Of a stretch of DNA of 64,000 nt, positions 1 through 9,907 are shown in pieces. Within the stretch, counting starts at the first letter, position 1. Every line of letters begins with the position of its first letter. This DNA comes from Antedon mediterranea. Its lineage: Eukaryota > Echinodermata > Crinoidea > Comatulida > Antedonidae. The notes beneath the pieces were generated by a model that was not told the DNA's origin, searched no databases, and saw only the letters and a list, made by a program, of their open reading frames with translations. The DNA is taken from contig NC_092675.1 in the NCBI RefSeq assembly GCF_964355755.1, positions 12,415,312-12,479,311 of the forward strand, given 5' to 3'. Position numbers and translations under genes: made by a program.

Positions 1-499
1 ATCAGCGAGAGAGAGATAGATAGATCAGCGAGAGAGAGATAGATAGATCAGCGAGAGAGAGATAGATCAGCGAGAAAGAGATATATAGATCAGCGAGAGA
101 GAGATAGATAGATCAGCGAGAGAGAGATAGATCAGCGAGAGAGAGATAGATAGATCAGCGAGAGGGAGATAGATCAGCGAGAAAGAGATATATAGATCAG
201 CGAGAGAGAGATAGATAGATCAGCGAGAGAGATAGATAGATCAGCGAGAGAGATAGATCAGCGAGAGAGAGAGAGATAGACAGATCAGCGAGAGAGAGAT
301 AGATCAGCAAGAGAGAGATAGATAGATCAGCGAGAGAGAGGTAGATTAGCGAGGGAGAGAGATAGATCAGCGAGAGAGAGATAGATAGATCAGCGAGAGA
401 GAGATAGATAGATCAGAGAGAGAGAGATAGATAGATCAGCGAGAGAGAAATTGATAGATCAGCGAGAGAGAGATAGATCAGCGAGAGAGAGATAGATAG

Positions 500-2330
500 A
501 TCAGCGAGAGAGAGATAGATAGATCAGCGAGAGATAGATAATCGAGAGAGAAATTGATAGATCAGCGAGAGAGAGAGATAGATCAGCGAGAGAGAGATAG
601 ATAGATCAGCGAGAGAGAGATAGATAGATCAGCGAGAGAGAGATAGATCAGCGAGAGAGAGAGAGATAGATCACCGAGAGAGAGAGATAGATCAGCGAGA
701 GAGAGATAGATCAGCGAGAAAGAGATAGGTCAGCGAGAGAGAGATAGATCAGCGAGAGAGAGATAGATCAGCGAGAGAGAGATAGATCAGCGAGAGAGAG
801 AGAGATAGATCAGCGAGAGAGAGAGATAGATCAGCGAGAGAGAGATAGATCAGCCAGAGAGAGATAGATCAGCGAGAGAGAGATAGATCAGCGAAAGAAA
901 GATAGATCAGCGAGAGAGAGATAGATCAGCCAGAGAGAGAAAGATCAGCGAGAGAGAGAAAGATCAGAGAAAGAGAGAGATAGATCAGCGAGAGAGAGAT
1001 AGATCAGCGAGAAAGAGATAGGTCAGCGAGAGAGAGATAGATCAGCGAGAGATAGATAGATCAGCGAGAGAGAGAGATAGATTAGAGAGAGAGATAGATC
1101 AGCTAGAGAGAGATAGATCAGCGAGAGAGAGATAGATCAGCGAGAGAGAGATAGATCAACGAGAGAGAGATAGATCAGCGAGAGACAGATAGATCAGCGA
1201 CAGACAGATAGATCAGCGAGAGAGAGATAGATCAGCGAGAGAGAGATAGATAGATCAGCGAGAGGGAGATAGATCAGCGAGAAAGAGATAGATAGATCAG
1301 CGAGAGAGAGATAGATAGATCAGCGAGAGAGATAGATAGATCAGCGAGAGAGAGATAGATCAGCGAGAGAGATAGATCAGCGAGAGAGAGATAGATCAGC
1401 GAGAGAGAGATAGATAGATCAGCGATCGAGAGATAGATAGATCAGCGAGAGAGAGATAGATCAGCGAGAGAGAGATAGATAGATCAGCGAGAGAGAGATA
1501 GATAGATCAGCGAGAGAGAGATAGATAGATCAGCGAGAGAGAAATTGATAGATCAGCGAGAAAGAGATAGATCAGCGAGAGAGAGATACATAGATAGGCG
1601 AGAGAGAGATAGATCAGCGAGAGAGAGATAGATAGATCAGCGAAAGAGAGATAGATCAGCGAGAGAGAGATAGATAGATCAGCGAGAGAGAGAGATAGAT
1701 AGATCAGCGATAGAGAGATAGATAGATCAGCGAGAAGGAGATAGATCAGCGAGAAAGAGATAGATCAGCCAGAGAGAGATAGATCAGCCAGATAGAGAAA
1801 GATCAGCGAGAGAGAGAGATAGATAGATCAGCGAGAGAGAGATAGATTGATCAGCGAGTGAGAGACAGATCAACGAGAGAGAGAAAGATCAGCGAGAGAG
1901 AGATAGATCAGCGAGAGAGAGATAGATCAGTGAGAGAGAGAGATAGATAGATCAGCGAGAGAGAGATATGTCAGCGAGAGAGAGATAGATCAGCGAGAGA
2001 GAGGTAGATCAGCGAGAGAGAGATAGATCAGCGAGAGAGAGATATAGATCAGCGAGAGAGAGATAGACCAGCGAGAGAGAGATAGATCAGCGAGAGAGAG
2101 GTAGATTAGAGAGAGAGAGAGAGAGAGATAGATCAGCGAGAGAGAGAGATAGATCGGCGAGAGAGAGAGAGATAGATCAGCGAGAGAGAGATAGATCAGC
2201 GAGAGAGAAATAGATCAGCGAGACAGAAGTAGATCAGCGAGAGAGATATAGATCAGCGAGCGAGAGATAGATCAGCGAGAGAGAGATAGATCAGCGAGAG
2301 AGATAGATCAGCGAGAGAGAGATCAGCGAG
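500..2330. repeat. Segment of the satellite duplicated at two other places
   Basis: Rare unit variants act as landmarks. An AATCGAG unit at about 540 recurs at 7294 and 32891. An AGCGATCGAG unit near 1432 recurs near 8192 and 33778. An ATATGTC unit at 1966 recurs at 34321 and 36893. The spacing between the first two landmarks is nearly constant (892, 898 and 887 bp), so the copies are collinear. Block edges are approximate, because ordinary units cannot be assigned to a copy by eye. Confidence 0.7.
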
Positions 2331-5300
2331 AGAGAGATAGATCAGCGAGAGAGAGATAGATCAGCGAGAGAAAGATAGATCAGCGAGAGAGAGATAGATC
2401 AGCGAGAGAGAGAGAGAGATAGATCAGCGAGAGAGAGATAGATCAGCGAGAGAGAGATAGATCAGCCAGAGAGAGATAGATCAGCGAGAGAGAGAAAGAT
2501 CAGAGAGAGAGATAGATCAGCGAAAGAAAGATAGATCAGCGAGAGAGAGATAGATCAGCAAGAGAGAGAAAGATCAGCGAGAGAGAGAATGATCAGAGAG
2601 AGAGAGAGATAGATCAGCGAGAGAGATAGATCAGCGAGAAAGAGAGATAGATCAGCGAGATAGAGATAGATCAGCCAGAGAGAGATAGATCAGCGAGAGA
2701 GAGAAAGATCAGAGAGAGAGAGATAGATCAGCGAAAAAAAGATAGATCAGCGAGAGAGAGATAGATCAGCCAGAGAGAGAAAGATCAGCGAGAGAGAGAG
2801 AAAGATCAGAGAAAGAGAGAGATAGATCAGCGAGAGAGAGATAGATCAGCGAGAAAGAGATAGGTCAGCGAGAGAGAGATAGATCAGCGAGAGATAGATA
2901 GATCAGCGAGAGAGAGAGATAGATTAGAGAGAGAGATAGATCAGCTAGAGAGAGATAGATCAGCGAGAGAGAGATAGATCAGCGAGAGAGAGATAGATCA
3001 ACGAGAGAGAGATAGATCAGCGAGAGACAGATAGATCAGCGAGAGACAGATAGATAGATCAGCGAGAGGGATATAGATCAGCGAGAAAGAGATAGATAGA
3101 TCAGCGAGAGCGAGATAGATAGATCAGCGAGAAAGATAGATAGATCAGCGAGAGAGAGATAGATTAGCGAGAGAGATAGATCAGCGAGAGAGAGATAGAT
3201 AGATCAGCGAGAGAGAGATAGATCAGTGAGAGAGAGATAGATCAGCGAGAGGGAGATAGATAGATCAGCGAGAGATAGATAGATAGATCAGTGAGAGAGA
3301 GATAGATAGATCAGCGAACGAGAGATAGATCAGCGAGAGAGAGAGATAGATAGATCAGCGAGAGAGAGATAGATAGATCAGCGAGAGAGAGATAGATAGA
3401 TCAGCGAGAGAGAGATAGATAGATCAGCGAGAGAGAAATTGATAGATCAGCGAGAGAGATAGATCAGCGAGAGAGAGATAGATAGATCAGCGAGAGAGAG
3501 ATAGATAGATCAGCGAGAGAGAGATAGATCAGCGAGAAAAAGATAGATAGATCAGCGAGAGAGAGATAGATAGATCAGCGAGAGAGAGATAGATAGATCA
3601 GCGAGAGAGAGATAGATCAGCAAGAGAGAGATAGATAGATCAGCGAGAGAGAGATAGATCAGCGAAAGAGAGATAGATAGATCAGCGAGAGAGAGATAGA
3701 TCAGCGAGAGGGAGATAGATCAGCGAGAAAGAGATAGATCAGCCAGAGAGAGATAGATCAGCCAGAGAGAGAAAGATCAGCGAGAGAGATAGATAGATCA
3801 GCGAGAGAGAGATAGATAGATCAGCGAGAAAGAGATAGATCAACGAGAGGGAGAAAGATCAGCGAGAGGGAGAGATAGATCAGCGAGAGAGAGATAGATC
3901 AGCGAGAGAGAGATAGATCAGCGAGAAAGAGATAGATCAGAGAGAGAGAGAGAGATAGATCAGCGAGAGAGAGAGATAGACCAGCGAGAGAGAGATAGAT
4001 CAGCGAGAGAGAGGTAGATTAGCGAGAGAGAGATAGATCAGCGAGAGAGAGAGATAGATCGAGGAGAGAGAGAGATGGATAGATCAGCGAGAGAGAGATA
4101 GATAGATCAGCGAGAGAGAGATAGATAGATCAGAGAGAGAGAGAGAAAGATAGATAAGCGAGAGAGAGATAGATCAGCGAGAGAGAGATAGATAGATTAG
4201 CGAGAGATAGATAGATAGATCAGCAAGAGAGAGATAGATAGATCAGCGAACGAGAGATAGATCAGCGAGAGAGATATAGATAGATCAGCGAGAGAGATAT
4301 AGATAGATCAGCGAGAGAGAGATAGATAGATCAGCGAGAGAGAGATAGATAGATCAGCGAGAAAGAGATAGATAGATCAGCGAGAGAGAAATTGATAGAT
4401 CAGCGAGAGAGAGATAGATCAGCGAGAGAGAGATAGATAGATCAGCGAGAGAGAGATAGATAGATCAGCGAGAGAGAGATAGATAGATCAGCGAGAGAGA
4501 GATAGATCAGCGAGAGAGAGAGAGATAGATCAGAGAGATAGAGAGATAGATCAGCGAGAGAGAGAGATAGATCAGCCAGAAAAAGATAGATCAGCGAGAG
4601 AGAGAAAGATCAGAGAGAGAGAGAGAGAGATAGATCAGCGAGAGATAGATCAGCGAGAGAGAAATAGTTCAGCGAGAGAGAGATAGATCAGCCAGAGAGA
4701 GATAGATCACCGAGAGAGCGAAAGATCAGCGAGAGAGAGATAGATAGATCAGCGAGAGAGAGATAGATAGATCAGCGAGAGAGAGATAGATCAGCGAGAG
4801 AGAGAGATAGATCAGCGAGAGAGAGATAGATCAGCGAGAGAGAGATAGATCAGCGAGAGTGAGATAGATCAGCGAGAGAGAGATAGATCAGCGAGAGCGA
4901 GAGAGATAAATCAGGGAGAGAGAGATAGATCAGCGAGAGAGAGATGGATAGATCAGCGAGAGAGAGATAGATAGATCAGCGAGAGAGAGAGATAGATCAG
5001 CGAGAGAGAGATAGATAAATCAGCGAGAGAGAGATAGATCAGCGAGAAAGAGATAGATAGATCAGCGAGAGAGAGATAGATAGATCAGCGAGAGAGAGAT
5101 AGATAGATCAACGAGAGAGAGATAGATCAGCGAGAGAGAGAGATAGATCAGCGAGAGAGAGATAGATCAGCGAGAGAGAGATAGATCAGCGAGAGTGAGA
5201 TAGATCAGCGAGAGAGAGATAGATCAGCGAGAGCGAGAGAGATAAATCAGGGAGAGAGAGATAGATCAGCGAGAGAGAGATGGATAGATCAGCGAGAGAG

Positions 5301-7249
5301 AGATAGATAGATCAGCGAGAGAGAGAGATAGATCAGCGAGAGAGAGATAGATAAATCAGCGAGAGAGAGATAGATCAGCGAGAAAAAGATAGATAGATCA
5401 GCGAGAGAGAGAGATAGATAGATCAGCGAGAGAGAGATAGATCAGCTAGAAAGAGATAGATAGATCAGCGAGAGAGAGATAGATACATCAGCGAGAGAGA
5501 GATAGATAGATCAGCGAGAGAGAGATAGATAGATCAGAGAGAGAGAGATAGATAGATCAGCGAGAGAGAGATAGATAGATCAGCGAGAGGGAGATAGATC
5601 AGCGAGAAAGAGATAGATCAGCCACAGAGAGATAGATCAGCCAGAGAGAGAAAGATCAGCGAGAGAGAGATAGATAGATCATCGAGAGAGAGATAGATAG
5701 ATCAGCGAGAGAGAGACAGATCAACGAGAGGGAGAAAGATCAGCGAGAGAGAGATAGATCAGCGAGAGAGAGATAGATCAGCGAGAGAGAGAGAGATAGA
5801 TCGGCGAGAGAGAGATAGATAGATCAGCGATAGAGAGAGATAGATCAGCGAGAGAGAGATAGATCAGCGAGAGAGAGATAGTTCAGCGAGAGAGAGATAG
5901 ATCAGCGAGAGAGAGAGATAGATCAGCGAGAGAGAGATAGACCAGCGAGAGAGAGATAGATCAGCGAGAGAGAGGTAGATTAGCGAAAGAGAGAGAGATA
6001 GATCAACGAGAGAAAGAGAGAGATAGATCAGCGAGAGAGAGATAGATAGATCAGCGAGAGAGAGAGAGAGAGAGATAGATAGATCAGCGAGAGAGAGATA
6101 GATAGATCAGCGAGAGAGAGATAGATCAGCGAGAGAGAGATATATAGATCAGCGAGAGAGAGATAGATAGATCAGCGAGAGAGAGATAGATCAGCGAAAG
6201 AAAGAGAGAGAGAGATAGATCAGCGAGAGAAAGAGAGAGATAGATCAGCGAGAGAGAGAGATAGATCAGCCAGGGAGAGATAGATCAGCGAGAGAGAGAA
6301 AGATCAGAGAGAGAGATAGATCAGCGAGAGAGAAATAGATCAGTGAGAGAGAGATAGATCAGCCAGAGAGAGATAGATCACCGAGAGAGCGAAAGATCAG
6401 CGAGAGAGAGATAGATAGATCAGCGAGAGAGAGATAGATAGATCAGCGAGAGAGAGATAGATCAGCGAGAGAGAGAGATAGATCAGCGAGAGAGAGATAG
6501 ATCAGCGAGAGAGAGATAGATCAGCGAGAGCGAGAGAGATAAATCAGCGAGAGAGAGATAGATCACCGAGAGAGAGATGGATAGATCAGCGAGAGAGAGA
6601 GATAGATAAGCGAGAGAGATAGATAGATCACAGAGAGAGAGATAGATCAGCGAGAGAGAGATAGATAGATCAGCGAGAGAGAGATAGATCAGCGAGAAAG
6701 AGATAGATAGATCAGCGAGAGAGAGATATATCACCGAGAGAGAGATAGATAGATCAGCGAGAGAGAGATAGATGGATCAGCGAGAGAGAGATAGATAGAT
6801 CAGCGAGAGAGAGGTAGATCAGCGAGAAAGAGATATATAGATCAGCGAGAGAGAGATAGATAGATCAGCGAGAGAGAGATAGATCAGCGAGAGAGAGATA
6901 GATAGATCAGCGAGAGGGAGATAGATCAGCGAGAAAGAGATATATAGATCAGCGAGAGAGAGATAGATAGATCAGCGAGAGAGATAGATAGATCAGCGAG
7001 AGAGATAGATCAGCGAGAGAGAGAGAGATAGACAGATCAGCGAGAGAGAGAAAGATCAGCGAGAGAGAGATAGATAGATCAGCGAGAGAGAGGTAGATTA
7101 GCGAGGGAGAGAGATAGATCAGCGAGAGAGAGATAGATAGATCAGCGAGAGAGAGATAGATAGATCAGAGAGAGAGAGAGATAGATAGATCAGCGAGAGA
7201 GAAATTGATAGATCAGCGAGAGAGAGATAGATCAGCGAGAGAGAGATAG

Positions 7250-8250
7250 ATAGATCAGCGAGAGAGAGATAGATAGATCAGCGAGAGATAGATAATCGAG
7301 AGAGAAATTGATAGATCAGCGAGAGAGAGAGATAGATCAGCGAGAGAGAGATAGATAGATCAGCGAGAGAGAGATAGATAGATCAGCGAGAGAGAGATAG
7401 ATCAGCGAGAGAGAGAGAGAGATAGATCAGCGAGAGAGAGAGATAGATCAGCGAGAGAGAGATAGATCAGCGAGAAAGAGATAGGTCAGTGAGAGAGAGA
7501 TAGATCAGCGAGAGAGAGATAGATCAGCGAGAGAGAGATAGATCAGCGAGAGAGAGAAAGATAGATCAGCGAGAGAGAGAGAGAGATAGATCAGCGAGAG
7601 AGAGATAGATCAGCCAGAGAGAGATAGATCAGCGAGAGAGAGATAGATCAGCGAAAGAAAGATAGATCAGCGAGAGAGAGATAGATCAGCCAGAGAGAGA
7701 AAGATCAGCGAGAGAGAGAAAGATCAGAGAAAGAGAGAGATAGATCAGCGAGAGAGAGATAGATCAGCGAGAAAGAGATAGGTCAGCGAGAGAGAGATAG
7801 ATCAGCGAGAGATAGATAGATCAGCGAGAGAGAGAGATAGATTAGAGAGAGAGATAGATCAGCTAGAGAGAGATAGATCAGCGAGAGAGAGATAGATCAG
7901 CGAGAGAGAGATAGATCAACGAGAGAGAGATAGATCAGCGAGAGACAGATAGATCAGCGACAGACAGATAGATCAGCGAGAGAGAGATAGATTAGCGAGA
8001 GAGAGATAGATAGATCAGCGAGAGGGAGATAGATCAGCGAGAAAGAGATAGATAGATCAGCGAGAGAGAGATAGATAGATCAGCGAGAGAGATAGATAGA
8101 TCAGCAAGTGAGAGATAGATCAGCGAGAGAGATAGATCAGCGAGAGAGAGATAGATCAGCGAGAGAGAGATAGATAGATCAGCGATCGAGAGATAGATAG
8201 ATCAGCGATCGAGAGATAGATCAGCGAGAGAGAGATAGATAGATCAGCGA
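7250..8250. repeat. Second copy of the 0.5-1.5 kb satellite segment
   Basis: It carries the AATCGAG landmark (7294), a GACAGACAGATAG run and the AGCGATCGAG landmark (about 8192, here doubled at about 8206), in the same order and spacing as 540-1440. The copy lies about 6.75 kb downstream of the first and in the same orientation. Confidence 0.65.
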
Positions 8251-8756
8251 GAGAGAGATAGATAGATCAGCGAGAGAGAGATAGATAGATCAGCGAGAGA
8301 GAAATTGATAGATCAGCGAGAGAGAGATAGATCAGCGAGAGAGAGATAGATAGATAGGCGAGAGAGAGATAGATCAGCGAGAGAGAGATAGATAGATCAG
8401 CGAAAGAGAGATAGATCAGCGAGAGAGAGATAGATAGATCAGCGAGAGAGAGAGAGATAGATCAGCGAGAGAGAGATAGATAGATTAGCGAGAGAGAGAT
8501 AGATAGATCAGCGAGAAAGAGATAGATAGATCAGCGAAAGGGAGATAGATCAGCGAGAAAGAGATAGATCAGCCAGAGAGAGATAGATCAGCCAGAGAGA
8601 GAAAGATCAGCGAGAGAGAGATAGATAGATCAGCGAGAGAGAGAGATAGATAGATCAGCGAGAGAGAGACAGATCAACGAGAGAGAGAAAGATCAGCGAG
8701 AGAGAAATAGATCAGCGAGAGAGAGATAGATCAGCGAGAGAGAAAGATAGATAGAT

Positions 8757-8800
8757 CAGCGAGAGAAAGATATATCAGCGAGAGAGAGATAGATCAGCGA
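8757..8800. repeat. Paralogous empty site of the LINE-A insertion
   Basis: This piece contains AAAGATATATCAGCGAGAG without interruption. The left flank of LINE-A ends in AAAGATATATC (9803-9813), and the right flank resumes with AGATATATCAGCGAGAG (from 12423). Sequence on both sides also matches: the preceding 100-200 bp recur before 9813, and the units after 8771, including a GATAGATAAGCG variant, recur after 12429. This is an un-inserted duplicate of the insertion site and defines the element boundaries. Confidence 0.8.
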
Positions 8801-9804
8801 GAGAGAGATAGATCAGCAAGAGAGAGATAGATCAGCGAGAGAGAGAGAGATAGATAAGCGAGAGAGAGATAGACCAGCGAGAGAGAGATAGATCAGCAAG
8901 AGAGAGGTAGATTAACGAGAGAGAGAGAGAGATAGATCAGCGAAAGAGAGAGATAGATCGGCGAGAGAGAGATAGATCAGCGAGAGAGAGATAGATCAGC
9001 GAGAGAGAGATAGATCAGCGAGACAGAGATAGATCAGCGAGGGAGAGATAGATCAGCGAGCGAGAGATAGATCAGCGAGAGAGAGAAAGATCAGCGAGAG
9101 AGATAGATCAGCGGGAGAGAAATAGATCAGCGAGAGAGAGATAGATCAGCGAGAGACAGAGATCAGCGAGAGAGAGATAGATCAGCGAGAGAGAGATAGA
9201 TCAGCGAGAGAGATAGATCAGCGAGAGAGAGAGAGATAGATCAGCAAGAGAGAGAGATAGATCAGCAAGAGAGAGATAGATCACCCAGAGAGAGATAGAT
9301 CAGCGAGAGAGAGAAAGATCAGAGAGAGAGATAGATCAGCGAGAGAGAGATAGATCAGCAAGAGAGAGATAGATCAGCCAGAGAGAGAAAGATCAGCGAG
9401 AGAGAGAAAGATCAGAGAGAGGGAGATAGATCAGCGAGAGAGAGATAGATCAGCGAGAGAGAGATAGGTCAGCGAGAGAGAGATAGATCAGCGAGAGATA
9501 GATAGATCAGCGAGAGAGAGAGAGATAGATCAGAGAGATAGATAGATCAGCGAGAGAGAGATAGATAGATCAGCGAAAGGGAGATAGATCAGCGAGAAAG
9601 AGATAGATCAGCCAGAGAGAGATAGATCAGCCAGAGAGAGAAAGATCAGCGAGAGAGAGATAGATAGATCAGCGAGAGAGAGATAGATAGATCAGCGAGA
9701 GAGAGACAGATCAACGAGAGAGAGAAAGATCAGCGAGAGAGAAATAGATCAGCGAGAGAGAGATAGATCAGCGAGAGAGAAAGATAGATAGATCAGCGAG
9801 AGAA

Positions 9805-9813
9805 AGATATATC
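9805..9813. repeat. Target-site duplication of LINE-A, left copy
   Basis: AGATATATC directly precedes the CTTT tail of the minus-strand element and is repeated exactly at 12423-12431. The empty-site paralogue near 8760 has it only once, so it fits a 9-bp target-site duplication made during target-primed reverse transcription. Confidence 0.75.
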
Positions 9814-9829
9814 TTTCTTTCTTTCTTTC
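9814..9829 (-). repeat. GAAA tandem tail at the LINE-A 3' end
   Basis: On the minus strand the element ends in about four GAAA/AAGA repeats instead of a pure poly(A). The tail directly follows a terminal hairpin whose last bases are also AAGAAA, so it could have grown by slippage of that end. Confidence 0.8.
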
Positions 9830-9845
9830 TTGGAGATCCAAGAAA
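9826..9845 (-). other. Terminal stem-loop in the LINE-A 3' UTR
   Basis: Positions 9826-9834 (TTTCTTGGA) and 9837-9845 (TCCAAGAAA) are perfect reverse complements separated by two bases. This gives a 9-bp stem, or 8 bp with a 4-nt loop. It sits between the AATAAA signal and the tail, the same place as a stem-loop in LINE-B. A role in reverse-transcriptase recognition of the RNA is inferred from its position only. Confidence 0.7.
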
Positions 9846-9847
9846 CA

Positions 9848-9853
9848 TTTATT
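9848..9853 (-). promoter_or_regulatory. AATAAA polyadenylation signal of LINE-A
   Basis: The plus strand reads TTTATT, which is AATAAA on the coding strand. It lies about 55 bases after the stop codon and about 20 bases before the GAAA tail, a normal position for a cleavage signal. Confidence 0.7.
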
Positions 9854-9859
9854 ATATAT

Positions 9860-9871
9860 GGCCTTTGGCCC
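9860..9871 (-). other. GGGCCAAAGGCC motif in the LINE-A 3' UTR
   Basis: On the coding strand this is GGGCCAAAGGCC, in which the two GGCC tetranucleotides can pair around an AAA loop. The identical 12-mer is found in the 3' UTR of LINE-B at 60475-60486, although the coding regions are considerably diverged, so it looks functionally constrained. Confidence 0.75.
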
Positions 9872-9907
9872 AAATAATATACAATGTAATACAATATTAA
9901 ATAAATA

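Larger units (their letters stand above)
1..9813. repeat. Purine-rich GATA/TCAGC/GA satellite, left block
   Basis: The whole stretch is an uninterrupted tandem array. The commonest unit is GATAGATCAGCGAGAGAGA, about 19 bp, with 23-bp versions carrying an extra GATA. Units differ mainly in the number of GATA copies (one to three), the number of GA copies (about two to nine) and scattered substitutions such as CAGCC, CAACG, TTAGCG or GAAATTGATAG. The plus strand is almost entirely purine apart from the T of GATA and the TCAGC core. No gene is supported here. Any reading frame is a translation of the repeat, giving Leu/Ser/Ile/Asp-rich low-complexity peptides on the minus strand. The array continues in the same style after the LINE that ends at 12422. 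Confidence 0.97.

Noticed and set aside
6483-6734. Minus-strand open frame of 83 codons rich in Leu, Ser, Ile and Asp
   Set aside because: It is a direct translation of the purine-rich satellite and has no composition or motif of a protein; equivalent frames would arise anywhere units happen to avoid the stop.
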